Under the pieces are notes generated by a model. That model was not told the DNA's origin, ran no database searches, and saw only the letters and a program-made list of their open reading frames with translations. Source: Atopsyche davidsoni (lineage: Eukaryota; Arthropoda; Insecta; Trichoptera; Hydrobiosidae). Taken from it: a DNA stretch of 64,000 nt. How positions within the stretch are numbered: the stretch's first letter is position 1; each line of letters starts with the position of its first letter. The stretch lies in assembly GCA_022113835.1 (NCBI GenBank), contig JAILWY010000003.1, positions 11,927,501 through 11,991,500 on the forward strand, in the 5' to 3' direction. Below, in pieces: positions 31,790 through 42,919 of the stretch. The translations under genes were made by a program, and so were the position numbers.

Positions 31790-32533
31790 TGGGCCCCTTT
31801 CAAGTTGGTAAGTAATTATCAACGAAACTGTAAAAAGCCAAAATCATCCACCTCAGATGATGAGAAAAATGACTCGCATCTCGAAGAGAGTAACACGTTT
31901 ACAAAATACAAAGAACATGAAAATTTTAAAACATTACTGAAATTTTTGTGGTACGCAGACCACGAAAAATAATTATAAACATATATCAAATTTTTTATTA
32001 AAAAAAATGTAGTTCGCAGACTACGAAAAATGTGTAAAATATATCTAATTAAGTACACAAAGAAAAATAAAACATATATGTAAAACAAATGTTATTAGTA
32101 CATAAAAATATGTTATTTATCCTTAAGAACAATTTGGGCGATCAGCTGTATGTCGGTATCAGTATGTCAGCTGTGTGTTGACATTGAGCCGTTTTGTTTA
32201 CGAGATGCACTCGTAAATCGAAGGGTCTCTGAACTCATTTGTTTATTTAGTGTTATAGTGACCTATATTGAGTTCGTTCGTCGAGACTTAACTTACTGAA
32301 TACTGACTGAACTTTTGTGACAAAAACAAATTTGCTCCCAATGGAAAAAAAATTTAATAATAATATCAAACTCGAAATTTTCAATTAATATTTTTTTTAA
32401 AATTAATGTCTGATCACATTTTCTGTTTAGAAATATCTTTTGCATAAAGTTTTCCTCCTTGTTCGTGGTCTATCCAAATAGCGCGTAATTTGGTTAGCTT
32501 TCGCACAGGGGTGAAGTCAAAATGCTCGAATAT

Positions 32534-35500
32534 TCAATAGTTGAATCGACTAGGTAATTTAGAGATTCTTCCAGAACGTGTGATCTTTTTAAAATTTAAA
32601 TCAGCTGACTGATTTATTTCGTCATCGTTTATGTTTTTTGAATATTTACTTTCTTCAATTTGACCTTTACTCGGTAGTTGTAAATTCGAATCGTTGTTGT
32701 TTTCCGTGAAAAATGCTGGTTTAACACGATCTATTGAAACTGATACTACTTTATTATTTTGTTGGATTTTAAAAACTTTTTCGTTTCTTTCTATAATTTT
32801 AAACGGACCATCATAAGGAGCGACTAGAGGAGACTTGACCTCACGTCTTAAAAAAATATGAGAACAGTTTTTAAGTTCCTTATGGATGAAGATTTTTCGT
32901 TTGTCTAATCTAATTCTAGTTACCGGTTTTAAATTTTCAAAATAAGACATTAATTGTCTTGTGAAATCCGTGTTATTGCAATCCGCGATTACGGGGTTGA
33001 ACATTTCTCCGGGCATTTTCAGAGACGTAGCGTATGTCATCTGTGCAGGACTGTAACCAGTGTCTTCTTTGATTGCGGATCTGAGTCCGAGTAAGACTAA
33101 TGGTAACTCCTGTGCCCAAAATGATACATTTTTGCAGCGCGTCATAATGGCTGCTTTGAGTGATCTGTGGAAACGTTCAATTTTTCCGTTAGCTTTTGGG
33201 TTGTAAGCTGTTGTTCGATTGCGTGTAATTCCGAATTTTTTTAGAATTTGGTTAAACAATAACGATTCGAATTGTGTTCCTCTATCTGTTGTTATGAATT
33301 TAGGACTACCGAATCTGGAGATCCAACCACTTATTAGTGCGTTGGCCGTCGTTTCCGCCGTTATGTCTTTGACTGGGACAACCTCCGGCCATGATGTTTT
33401 TCTATCGATTATCGTTACGAGGTACTTGTTTCCTTGTGACTCAGGCAACGGACCGACGATGTCGATATGAATATGCTCAAATCGCTCGGTGTTTGAAAAC
33501 AATCCGAGCGGTGACGTTGTGTGTTTTGTTACTTTACACTTTTGACATGTTATACAGTTCCTAACCCATTCAGTTAGATCTTTGTTTATATTTTTCCAAA
33601 AGAATTGTTTTTTTACGAGGTATTTCGTTTGGCGTGTACCCGGATGACTCAAATTGTGTATGTGTTGAAATGCACACCTACGAAAAGTTTCTGGTAAATA
33701 TAATTTAGCCATCGCGCCTGTAGTTTCGTAAACGTGTACTATTCCTGTGTTAGCAGTTGTAAGTTTTATAAATTTTAGATTTTTATTTTTTTGTAGAGTT
33801 TTTAATTCGTTATCCGTTGTTTGTTGCAAAGCTAATTCTTTGAGGTCAAATAGTGCAGGTAAAGTGATTTGATCGATTCGCGATAATGCGTCCGCTACTG
33901 TGTTTTCGTTTCCTTTAACATATTCGATTTTATTACAAAATTGCGAAATGTAATCCATTTGTCTAGATCTTCTTGGGGTGTCTGTTGATGAATCTTTTTT
34001 GTTAAGCATAAACGTGAGTGGCTTGTGGTCGGTAAAAATAGTTAAATCTCTACCCTCGACCATTTTACGAAAATGTCTTATAGACAAGAATATGCCGAGC
34101 AGTTCTCGGTCGTACGTGCTGTATTTGCACTGAGCGCCTGTTAATTTTTTTGAAAAGAACCCAAGTGGCTTCCATTTTCCGCCAGAATGCTGTTGGAGGA
34201 CTCCTCCAACACATGTCTCGGAAGCGTCTGTCCATAACGACAGTGTTGCATTTGCGTCAGGGTGTGCCAATGAAATAGCTTTTAGCAAGCTGTCTTTACA
34301 TTGCTCGAACGCCTGTAATGCAGTATGAGTCCAAGTGATAGGCGTTTTGTCGTTTTTCTTTGCTTTGTGAAGAAAATTGTTTAGCTCACTCTGTATTAAA
34401 GCAGCTTTAGGAATGGATTTCCTGTAGAAATTCAGCATACCTAAAAAGCGTCTCATTTCGTTGACCGTTTTTGGTTTAGGAAAAGAGTTAATTATGTTTA
34501 ATTTTTCAGGAGTAGGTGAAGCACCTTCCTTTGAAATATGATACCCCAAGAAGTCAATTTCTGTTTTGAAAAATTCGCATTTCCCTACATTGATTGTAAT
34601 GCCGTATTCAGTTAGACGGTCGAAAACCGTTCTTAAGTTTTTTTCGTGTTCTACCTTGTTTTCTGAGGAAATTAGAATGTCGTCTAAATAAGCGAAAGCA
34701 AATTCGATGTCTCTAAGTGCTGTGTTAATAAAACGTTGGAAAGATTGTGCAGCATTTCTTAGTCCAAAATTCATTCGCGTGAATTCAAAAAGTCCGAAAG
34801 GTGTATTTATTGCCGTTTTAGGGATGTGTTCCGGAAAAATTGGAATTTGATGATAAGCTCTAACTAAATCTAATTTTGAAAATATTGTTTTATTGTGTAA
34901 CTGGTAAGTGAAATCTAATACGTGCGGAATTGGATAACGATCTGGAATTGTAATCGCATTTAGCCTGCGATAGTCGCCACACGGGCGTATGTCTCCCGAT
35001 TTTTTTGGCACAATGTGCATCGGATTTGCCCAGGGGCTATCCGATGGGCGACAAATCCCCAATTCGATCATCTTAGAAAATTCTTTCTTTGCAGCTTTGT
35101 ATCTACTCGGATTTAAAGGTCTTGGCCTCTCAAAAATAGGTGAGCCTGTGGTGTGAATGAAATGTTGAATGTTGTGCTTGACCGCAGAGGGATTAGTCTC
35201 TGGTCTTGTAATTGAAGGATATTCCGCTAAAATTTTGTGGTGCGGATTGTTAATATCCACAGAATGCACTGTTGGTTCAACATCAGAAATGGGCAATGCA
35301 CGAGTTACATCTCGTGTTGCGTTATTCACAATTCGCCGACCGTATAAATCAACAAGTATATGATTTTTTTTTAAGAAATCTGCGCCGATGATTGATTTAT
35401 TGACATTCGCGATAACGAATGTCCAGTTGAATTTTTTTCCAACTCCCAGATCGATATTCAAATTCCGTTTCCCGTACGTTGCAATCTTTGAACCGTTAGC

Positions 35501-35677
35501 TGCGAATAAATGATAATCAGAACGATAATTTAATTTTTTAATATCGCGTTTTGCCAACACTGAAATATCAGCGCCTGTATCGATTAAAAAATTTATGTTG
35601 TTGCATTTGTCCTGAATGCAAAGACGGGCTGTATTAGATCCATCGGCCAGCTCGTTAACCGAACTAATTAGTTTTTT
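32534..35677 (-). CDS. Pol of the CsRn1-like element: protease, RT, RNase H, integrase
   Basis: The frame is continuous from the slip site to the stop at 32534, about 1045 codons. Domains in order: aspartic protease ([11 protein letters not shown]); reverse transcriptase with [12 protein letters not shown] and the catalytic YLDDILI; RNase H with LWTDAS, YDRELLG and FTDHKPL; integrase with an HHCC zinc site (LSHPGTR ... CITCQKC), catalytic Asp in HIDIVGP and TTDRGTQ, and Glu in KIERFHRS; and a GPF/Y-type module (APYDGPFKI). All catalytic residues I could check are present and no stop or frameshift was seen. The 3' untranslated part to the LTR (31790-32533) is AT-rich and noncoding. Confidence 0.92.
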   Translation of the reverse strand, partial: KKLISSVNELADGSNTARLCIQDKCNNINFLIDTGADISVLAKRDIKKLNYRSDYHLFAANGSKIATYGKRNLNIDLGVGKKFNWTFVIANVNKSIIGADFLKKNHILVDLYGRRIVNNATRDVTRALPISDVEPTVHSVDINNPHHKILAEYPSITRPETNPSAVKHNIQHFIHTTGSPIFERPRPLNPSRYKAAKKEFSKMIELGICRPSDSPWANPMHIVPKKSGDIRPCGDYRRLNAITIPDRYPIPHVLDFTYQLHNKTIFSKLDLVRAYHQIPIFPEHIPKTAINTPFGLFEFTRMNFGLRNAAQSFQRFINTALRDIEFAFAYLDDILISSENKVEHEKNLRTVFDRLTEYGITINVGKCEFFKTEIDFLGYHISKEGASPTPEKLNIINSFPKPKTVNEMRRFLGMLNFYRKSIPKAALIQSELNNFLHKAKKNDKTPITWTHTALQAFEQCKDSLLKAISLAHPDANATLSLWTDASETCVGGVLQQHSGGKWKPLGFFSKKLTGAQCKYSTYDRELLGIFLSIRHFRKMVEGRDLTIFTDHKPLTFMLNKKDSSTDTPRRSRQMDYISQFCNKIEYVKGNENTVADALSRIDQITLPALFDLKELALQQTTDNELKTLQKNKNLKFIKLTTANTGIVHVYETTGAMAKLYLPETFRRCAFQHIHNLSHPGTRQTKYLVKKQFFWKNINKDLTEWVRNCITCQKCKVTKHTTSPLGLFSNTERFEHIHIDIVGPLPESQGNKYLVTIIDRKTSWPEVVPVKDITAETTANALISGWISRFGSPKFITTDRGTQFESLLFNQILKKFGITRNRTTAYNPKANGKIERFHRSLKAAIMTRCKNVSFWAQELPLVLLGLRSAIKEDTGYSPAQMTYATSLKMPGEMFNPVIADCNNTDFTRQLMSYFENLKPVTRIRLDKRKIFIHKELKNCSHIFLRREVKSPLVAPYDGPFKIIERNEKVFKIQQNNKVVSVSIDRVKPAFFTENNNDSNLQLPSKGQIEESKYSKNINDDEINQSADLNFKKITRSGRISKLPSRFNY

Positions 35678-36453
35678 TCCACTTTGTAGAATTTACAACC
35701 TGGTAAGCATTTACGAGCGCGGTTTTGATATCTATAATGATAATAGCAGATACCATTTTGGATCTGCGGACCGTTGTATTGTCGATTGAAATTTTTTTGT
35801 CTGTAAGAATTTGAATCGGAGCTTGACAATTTATTATTATGCCACATACCTCGAGTTCTTGAGTTGTCGTTTTGCCGTACGTCGACCTTGCTGATTTGGC
35901 CGTTGTCCGTGTTTTCCATCACCTTGTCGGCAACCTTCGCTCGTTCCTCCAGGTTGGTTGTGTTGCACAGCGCCATCATTGACCGGACCTGGCGTGGAAG
36001 TCGCTGTTCCCAGAGATTGATGAGGGCGCTGTCGCTGTATTGTCCTGTCGCCAGATCCTTCATCCGGCGTAGCAGTTGGGACGGTTTCTGGTCACCCAGC
36101 TCCAGGTTGGTCGTCAGAGTTGTCATCTTCTGTGCTTCAGACTCTTCGTGAATGTCTAAGAGTCTCTGCTTGAGTGTCTCGTACTTGTTTTCAGCGGGAG
36201 GATTTTCCAAAATGTCGAGGATACCTCTGACCTCGTCTTTAGCAAGTTTTCCGACCACTATTTGAAATTTGGAGAGGTCGGACTGTCTTGATGCTGTTAG
36301 AACTGTTTCTATTTGGAGAAACCAATGTCTCGGCAGGTCCCTCCAAAATTCGGGAATTCTTGATGATATAGTTACTGGGCTGATCTCCTCCTTGAATTCC
36401 CGCGTTGCTGATGAGGCACCACATTTTTCTTGCTGTTCCGGTGGTGTGTCCAT
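35668..36453 (-). CDS. Gag of the CsRn1-like element
   Basis: The 261-residue ORF starts at ATG 36453, about 140 nt after the 5' LTR. It has a capsid-like helical region ([23 protein letters not shown]) and a C-terminal [18 protein letters not shown], the single Cys/His motif typical of CsRn1-group Gag rather than classic CCHC knuckles. It would form the particle and bind RNA. It ends in VEKN and TAA directly after a slippery heptamer feeding into pol. Confidence 0.85.
   Translation of the reverse strand: MDTPPEQQEKCGASSATREFKEEISPVTISSRIPEFWRDLPRHWFLQIETVLTASRQSDLSKFQIVVGKLAKDEVRGILDILENPPAENKYETLKQRLLDIHEESEAQKMTTLTTNLELGDQKPSQLLRRMKDLATGQYSDSALINLWEQRLPRQVRSMMALCNTTNLEERAKVADKVMENTDNGQISKVDVRQNDNSRTRGMWHNNKLSSSDSNSYRQKNFNRQYNGPQIQNGICYYHYRYQNRARKCLPGCKFYKVEKN
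35671..35677 (-). promoter_or_regulatory. -1 ribosomal frameshift heptamer A AAA AAC at the gag/pol junction
   Basis: In gag phase the minus strand reads A AAA AAC immediately before the gag stop TAA. A -1 slip continues in the open pol frame through KKLISS toward the protease. Heptamer type and phase match the canonical X XXY YYZ rule. A downstream structure was not assessed. Confidence 0.8.
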
Positions 36454-36595
36454 TTTGCTGGTGCTGTCCCGGTTGTGTTTGACAAGTTGTACTGGAGAGA
36501 TCCCTGGATGTACAGCTCACCAGCTGTGATGACAATTTGTAACTCGCGTAATTTTCTGTCCGTCAGGTAGTAGTTTTCAAGTTCGGGGTCACCAA

Positions 36596-37057
36596 TTTCG
36601 CCAATGATTATGATGTCACCAATTCGCCGCAGGTTGAGTGAGTGTTGTTGAAGATGAAGATGATGTGGTTGCAGGATTGATGTAAGGATGGAAATCAGAA
36701 GGCTGGCGAAATATTTGCGTATTCGTAGTTTATTTAGTATAACTACACTTGTTAGAAAAGTACGTGGTTACTAGTACGATGCCGCGAGGTCTCTCTCGAG
36801 AGGCGCGGGGAAGCCGCTTATATAGGGTCCCGCTGCCTTTGTGGCTGGCGTAAACAGGAAGATTCCCACGTATCGGCGGTGTCTCATTACGAGGACATCT
36901 CGCCTGGATACGATCGCCTTTGACTGACCGCTAATTACTAAGGGATTATGTTCTACTTTAATGGCAGCCTAATAAAATATTTAATGGATTAGGGATCGAA
37001 TGTCACATTCCAACAGGCCGTAAGACACGTGTTCCGATGTAGGTACTAACCCCTACA
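36596..37057 (-). repeat. 5' LTR of the CsRn1-like element
   Basis: The boundary with the primer-binding site is at 36596/36595, and ATAG at 37058-37061 is the target duplication. A TATA candidate lies at about 36819, oriented toward gag. Confidence 0.92.
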
Positions 37058-37098
37058 ATAGTATATTTTGATTTACTATCATATATAAGAAACTGTAG

Positions 37099-37504
37099 GC
37101 GTTCGTCTTTCGTACGTGAAACACGTGTATTCTTTGTCTCTATGTGGTTTGTGCTTCTAAATAAACAGTAAAGTGTGAAGTCCGGGATGTCATTTTCTTT
37201 TTGCCAGTCTTCCCAGTAGGCGGTGGGCGTGGACGTGGCCCTGCCTCGTCTGGCGGACATTTTTTCGTTTGTCCGGGCGCAGTGCCGTTCGGAGGGTGCG
37301 CGGGGGTGAAATTTTTGGCGGTCGCTCGGTGCCTGCAGCGTGGCGCGAGTACCGAGGGTCGGCCGGCAGGTAGTCGCTAGGGTTTTACCGTTAGTCCAGG
37401 CGGGGTACCGCCCGGAGAGGGTGCGGGGGGGTAATACTGTTTATTTAGAAGCACAAACCACATAGAGACAAAGAATACACGTGTTTCTCGTACGAAAGAC
37501 GAAC
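37099..37504. repeat. Fold-back of Jockey 5' ends (inverted arms of about 70 bp)
   Basis: The plus strand begins GTTCGTCTTTCGTACG and runs about 70 nt of Jockey 5' UTR. It then switches to minus-strand Jockey: first codons of ORF1 (37260 back to about 37185), 5' UTR, and again the 5' terminal block ending at 37504. The minus-strand ORF1 start reads MSARRGRATSTPTAYWED, as in the main copy, then diverges after ENDIP. No 3' portion of the LINE is present. Mechanism unknown. Confidence 0.7.
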
Positions 37505-37699
37505 TTCGTTTATTGTTTACTTAGACAAGACAGAAATACGCGTGGTTACTGGTTGAGTGCCGGAGTCCCTCTGTGGGGGGTGCGTTATGCGCTGAGGGTT
37601 GTATTGGTCAATTAGAAAGTTTATACCAGCTCGGGCGGAGCTTAACAAGTCCGAGCTTGTCGTTTATTGTGGCTCGGTGCGTTTGCACCGACCGCTACA
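37505..37699 (-). mobile_element. Partial solo LTR related to 9764-10023 and 61378-61616
   Basis: On the minus strand it starts TGTAGCGGTC and shares CTTGTTAAGCTCCGCC, ACTTTCTAATT and GTAACCACG with those solo LTRs. Its far end is replaced by the Jockey fold-back, so it is interrupted. Confidence 0.7.
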
Positions 37700-38155
37700 C
37701 TCCTAATAACGACCCTCTCGGTCCTTCTAGGAACGAAAGGTTTTTTACACGTGGACCTTTACGCGACCACGGGTGAATTATTGAAAATTAATATATTAAA
37801 CAGACTTAGCAGTAGATAATAAATGATTTGATATTTTAAGGAACATGTACATGTACAACTTCCGAGATGAATAGTATAAATTTATTGCATACAGATGTGT
37901 GGTCTCCTATATTCAATATCGAGAGTTACCTCTTAGAAAAGACTTAGGATGTAATTGATTTATATAAATTTGGGTCTCACGATAGTGTTCTATTTTTTGT
38001 GTGAGACCTAAGATTGAATATAAGCCTGCCCTTCCCCTTGGAAGGGCAGTGTGATCTCAGGGACGGGTGTGTTCACGACATCATTTGCTTTACATTTTTC
38101 GTCAAAAGCGGAAATTTCTCAGGGCTCACATAAAATTTATAAATTTTTTCGATGT
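37700..38155. other. Unassigned, probably the 3' end of the hAT relic
   Basis: AT-rich with a short inverted repeat (GGTCTCAC ... GTGAGACC, about 37974-38009). A possible terminal CAGGGCTCAC at about 38119 resembles the right hAT end, but no matching 8-bp duplication was found. Confidence 0.35.
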
Positions 38156-40371
38156 TTACTGAAAAAAAAATATTTTTAAATCGGTATTATTCTGCATGTC
38201 AATCAATTCTATTTGAAAGTCTTCGGGAACTGTATTCACTTCTTTATTAAATGGCGAGGAAAACATTTTCATGGAAACCGCTGTCACACACAAATTTTCC
38301 TGGTGAATTATGCAGTGGTTAACGAATATTTCCCTTCCTGTGACCTTCTTAATGTCTTGAAATAGCCTTCCCGATACTCCTACCTCCATGCTTGACATTG
38401 CTCGTGCTCCATCTGTCGATATACCAATAATCTTTTCTAATGAAATTGAAAAATTTTCCAACACAGACATTAGTTCATCGTACAAGTCTTTGCCGGTTGT
38501 AGTCCCTTGCATTGGAATCAGTGAACACAATTCTTCGGTAATATTAAATTTGGTGTCAATACCACGTATACCACAATAGCCAGTTGTGCTTTTTTTTTTT
38601 TTTTTTTGTGGCGTTTGCAACCCGCACCCAGGTCCTGGTAAACATACGACTACTGAGTTGCGGGAGCGTATCCTTTTATTCAGGCCTCCTTGAAGGCATA
38701 AGAAGAGGAGAAAAAAACATATACAGAATATAAGGAACATACAGACGATATATGGAAAAAAACTGGTCTTCTTAGGCCTTCAAGGACCTTCTTCGTGTCT
38801 CGTCCTCTTGTGCTCCCGCCGCTGGGTAGCAGCGGGCCCAGAAGAGGACGCTGTTCTTTCTTGCCCGATGCGCTCGCGGGAGTCGTGCGGACGGGAGAAG
38901 TAATCCGCACGTCTCACGCTGTCCGCTCCCTGGTGCCCTCCTTGGGCGGCGCGCATCAGGCCCTTCCCTGGTGTTGGTGGTCGCGTCAGGGCCCAGCGGT
39001 TGGGCCGCTGGTGGGCTCCCTGTCGCGACTGTGTTTTCTCCTGGCCTTCGGTTCCTGCCACAGGCGCTGCGGCGGGACCCGGAGACGCTGTTCCGTGTTG
39101 CCCGGGTGCTCGCGGAAGACGTACGGATGGGCGAGATCCGGACGCCTAACACTTTCCGCTCCGTAGTGCCCTCCTTGGGCGGCGCACGTCGGGCCGTTCT
39201 CTGGTACTTGTGGCGGTCTAGACCTCCGTGTCAAGGCCCAGCGGCTGAGTCACTGGTGGGCTCCCTGTCACGGATGTCTCCTTCTTCGGTCTGGTCCTCT
39301 CCTGCTGTCGCTCGAGCGCGACTGGTCCGGAGGTCGCCCGGGTGCTGGCGATAGGCGCTCGGGCGAACCACTGCCCGGGCGCCGCACGCGCTGTCCGCTC
39401 CTTGGGGGCCCTCCTCGGGGCGGCGCACGTCGGGCCTTTCTCGTGTCGGGGCACACTGCCCGTGTTGCGCGACAGGCCCCAGCGATTTGCATCGCTGGGT
39501 GGGCTCCCTGACGCGGCTGAGTCTCCATCCATAGAGGCGTTTTGGATGGAGAACCCGGTTGCGTCTCAGGTTAGCAGCGGCAGGGCGGTCGGCTGGGATT
39601 AGTCAGCCGTCGCCGCCCGACCGCTCCTAGGGTACACCGCGAGGAGGTCTGAGTCCGGCTTCGCACCCCAGCCAGTTGTGCTGTATCGCTAATATCGCAA
39701 CTCTCATCAAGTGCCAATGAACAGTATTCGAATTTTGCAATGCGTTCACGTTGTTGCTATGTTCTCGGACAAGTCTTCAATTCTCCTTGCAATGGTGAAT
39801 CTTGATAATTTAATGTTTGAAATAATATTTATTTTATCAGGAAATGCTATTTCTGCAACAGCAGTCAGACTTTCTTTTATCATCTCTCCATCCGCAAAGA
39901 GTTTCATTTTTTTTTGCCAGTATTTGACTGACAACAAAACTAGCCTTTACTGCCGTATTTGATAAAATAGCTTGATTTTTAAAAATATTCTGTTTTCTCC
40001 ATTTGATTAAACTTATCTATCCGGAGTTGTCCTGTTAAGTTTTTACATTGTTGTTCATGTTTTGTATCGTAATGCCTTTTTATGTTATATTCTTTTAATG
40101 TCGACACAGTCTCTGAGCATATTAAGTATACAGCTTTGTCTTTTACGAAAGTGAAAAAATAATCAAATTTACACTTTTCTTGAAAATGCCTGTGCTCATC
40201 CGCAACCTTACGTTTTTTTGTTTGCTTTTCCGACATGCTATTATGGATTAAAAGTTTGAATGGGAGAAAGTCGATAAAATAAATTCAATTTTAAAAATGC
40301 TTGGCGGGCCGCATAAACATTTTTTAACGGGCCGCATGCGGTCCGCGGGCCGCGTGGTGCTCATCCCTGAT
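38156..40371 (-). pseudogene. hAT transposase relic (GTF2IRD2-like lineage), split by an insertion
   Basis: The minus strand starts MSEKQTKKRKV at 40236 with a zinc-finger-like segment (C18-type ... HYDTKH) typical of this hAT lineage. It continues in broken frames (SRFTIARRIEDLSENI near 39750-39800) and, beyond the insertion of 38591-39669, with ISTDGARAM and VNHCIIHQENLC, the conserved hAT catalytic-core blocks. A long internal region is missing, since the sequence jumps to NKEVNTVPEDFQIELIDMQ. The right terminus has GCGGCCCGCGG-type inverted sequence and TCATCCCTGA at 40371. Not functional. Confidence 0.75.
38591..39669 (-). mobile_element. 1079-bp retro-insertion with poly(A) and 13-bp target duplication
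   Basis: AGCCAGTTGTGCT flanks both sides (38578-38590 and 39670-39682). A T run at 38591-38607 is the poly(A) tail of a minus-strand element ending GGTTGCAAACGCCAC. The GC-rich body contains about three tandem units of 233-241 bp, with landmarks GCGGCGCRCRTC at 38946, 39179 and 39420. The longest frames (Arg/Pro/Ala-rich) arise from the repeats. I see no reverse transcriptase, so it is a nonautonomous retroposon or a LINE 5' fragment. Confidence 0.8.
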
Positions 40372-40497
40372 TTATACCATTGAAGACAATGAATTAATTT
40401 ATTCAAAATAAATATCCTGCTTATAATGTTATTTTTGTTCAATTGACATGTTTTAAAATAAATAATTGATTTTGAAACACTGTGTTTTTATTATTAT

Positions 40498-40519
40498 TAT
40501 ATATATATATATATATATA
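40498..40519. repeat. AT microsatellite
   Basis: A run of about ten AT units lies between the hAT relic and the next pseudogene. Confidence 0.9.
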
Positions 40520-40589
40520 AGAAAACTCAGGTTACGTTCAAGAGCCGTGAGAACAATTTCAAAATTGATTCAATTCAATTTCAATTGCA

Positions 40590-42366
40590 CATGCTGATGC
40601 TTTTGAGAGAATGAAAATAGAGGAAGATAAATTATTTTTAATGAAACAGAGAGAGCCAGGTCGACCGGGATGCTAAGGTGGTGTTGATAAAAAATTGGCG
40701 GAAAAAGAAGATAGATCTAGACAACGACGATTGGAAGAAGAGGAAAGGGTTGTAAGACAAAGAGAATCACTAGCTGTTGCATCTACTTCCACCACAAATT
40801 ACTCAGAAAGTCTAGAAGATTCAGATGAAGAACAGATCTTGAATTCTGAACTCAGCTTGCCGGACGTTCCCTGCCATGAACAAAGTTCAAAAAGAGGTAG
40901 AAAGAATCTCGTAACACCTAAACTAGTTGCAGCTTTAGATCGATGCCAGCTAAGTATTAGAAACTCCGTTAACATTCTTAATACGGTGGTAGAAGCGCTT
41001 GGTCTGAGCAGCGATGATTTCTTCTTGCAGTGCCGAAACTAGAACATTCTTCTGGAAAACATCAAGCTAAGGCTGTCTCAGTAGCTCTCTTTGGCTGGAA
41101 CCTTCACGATAAAGTACAAATAATGTGCTGCGACACAACAGCTTCCAATACTGGCCGTTTCAATGGAGCTTGTGCTATTTTGGAGCAAACTTTAGGAAGA
41201 GAATTGCTGCTTTTCGCCTGTCGTCATCATGTTTATGAATTGGTTCTAAAAGCTGTCTTTGAAAGCAAAACTAAGCAAATTACTAGTAGCCCAGATATTC
41301 CGATGTTTAAAAAGTTTAGAGAAAATTGAAAAAACATCGACGCTAGTAACATTGAACCATCTCTTAATTTCGTTAAACAACGTGTTGCCGAGACAGACAT
41401 TCAAGCTTTGTTAATATTTTATAAGGCAGAATTAGACAAAGGTTATGTAAGAGATGACTACCGCGAATTGGTCGAACTGTGCGTAATATTTTTGGGAGGA
41501 GACACAGACGAAAAATTAAAACTAAGGCCCCCCGGAGCCATGCATCAGGCATGCTGTATGGCGAGAGCGATCTATTCTTTAAAAATATGATTACTTCAGT
41601 CACAATGCAGAATAACTGCGAAGGACAAAAAGGCTCTACAAGATGGTTTCTTATTTGTCGTGATATTGTATGTTAAACCTTGGCTCGAATGTACAGTGGC
41701 GATCAAAGCACCTAACCAAGATTTGCGCTTCTTGAAGATGTTAAAAGAGTACGAAAAAGTTGACGCAACAATTTCTAATGCTTCTATAAGCAAGTTTAGC
41801 CATCACTTGTGGTATTTATGTGAAGAGACAGTTATTCTATCACTGTTTGATGATGAAGTTAATAACCAAACTAAGAAGAAAATGATTGCCAACTTCAACT
41901 GGGACAAAACCTCAGATTTTAGCAAACGCTATGACCCGTCAAAGGACGAACTGCCTCAAAGGTTGTTTGGTAAGTTAAATTGACCTTTTGTGATATATTT
42001 AAATTGCTGTAGATTTTTTTTGTTATTTATCTTATTTTTCATTTTTTTCCAGACAAAACACTGGATGATTTCGTATCGGAAAAGAGCAAACAATTTTTAT
42101 CACGACTGCAGATCGACGACAGTTTTCTAAAAGAAGATGTATCTTCATGGAATAATAATGCTGCTTTTCTGGAAGCTAAAAGAAAAATAAGTTATTTGAG
42201 AGTTGTGAATGATACTGCTGAAAGGGCTGTTAAAATGATGCAAGATTTTAACGAACTTATCACGGCTGAAGAAGAACAAAAACAGTTCTTGCTGCGCTGT
42301 GTCCAGGAACATAGAAAATTTTATCAGGACTGTAAAAAAACAACTCTTAAAAAAAAGTTACCCTGA
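40590..42366 (+). pseudogene. Transposase-like multicopy gene (hAT-like, unclassified), broken
   Basis: The reading starts near 40611 (MKIEEDKLF ... REPGRPG) with an in-frame TAA at about 40674, continues through RGRKNLVTPKLVAALDRCQLS (40695-41042), and loses a segment before LEHSSGKHQAKA. It resumes with CCDTTASNTGRFNGAC and ACRHHVYELVL, a DTT..NTG block reminiscent of hAT catalytic cores. A TGA at 41327 and frameshifts near 41590 and 41670 follow. A true GT-AG intron (41970-42052) separates the last exon, 42053-42366 (ending TTLKKKLP). I recall this family as repeated uncharacterised insect and cnidarian proteins; its transposon class is inference. Confidence 0.55.
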
Positions 42367-42566
42367 CTGATTGTTATTACTTTATGTTTTTGATTAAAGA
42401 TTAATGTTCATCTAATTGAATTTTTACTTTTATTCACTTAATTTATGGCATTTATAATGATTTTATACCAGACCGAAATATCAAGACAAAACACGTTTTT
42501 TACTAAACTTTGAAGCTCGGTCGGCACGGGTTGCAATTATGCTAGAAATCGGACTTTATCGGACAA

Positions 42567-42919
42567 GTACCATATCCGAACTTTATCCGACCACCAAAAA
42601 ACATTGTCCTATTATTTTGCTTTTTTTGTTGGCAACAGTGTCTATTTTTTGCTTCTTTTGTTGGCAACAGTGTCTATTGGCGAGAAAACACGTATTGTTT
42701 ATTTATTTAATTTAAAGTATTAACCTAACCTAACCGTCAAAGATAACCGTTTTTTCATTGTTTGTAAAATATATGATACAAAATTGAAAAAAAACTTTCA
42801 TTTCTATGACGAGACTCGCTGTTGCCAACAAAAGAAGCAAAAAATAGACACTGTTGCCAATAAAAAAAAGCAAAATAATAGGACAATGTTTTTTGGTGGT
42901 CGGATAAAAGACAAGTACC
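42567..42919. mobile_element. Palindromic MITE, copy 1 (left end degraded)
   Basis: Inverted arms carry ATCCGACCACCAAAAAACAT ... and its complement, with AACCTAACCTAACC near the middle. The right end is GACAAGTACC at 42919; the left end is diverged and no clean 8-bp duplication was found. It is the same family as 62118-62476, in opposite orientation. Confidence 0.8.

Larger units (their letters stand above)
31328..37057 (-). mobile_element. Full-length CsRn1/Gypsy-type LTR retrotransposon, apparently intact
   Basis: The element is 5730 bp with 462-bp LTRs at 31328-31789 and 36596-37057 that differ at two positions by eye. It is flanked by ATAG (31324-31327 and 37058-37061). On the minus strand LTRs run TGTAGGGG to GGCGAAA. 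TTGGTGACCCCGAAC next to the 5' LTR is a tRNA-Trp-type primer site as in CsRn1 elements, and AAAGGGGCCCA abuts the 3' LTR as the polypurine tract. Gag and pol are open and linked by a -1 frameshift signal. CTATATAAGC in each LTR is a promoter candidate. Activity is inference. Confidence 0.93.

Noticed and set aside
38772..39602. Several 60-127 residue Arg/Ala/Pro-rich frames
   Set aside because: They come from the three tandem GC-rich units of the 38591-39669 insertion, on both strands, with no domain and no consistent frame.
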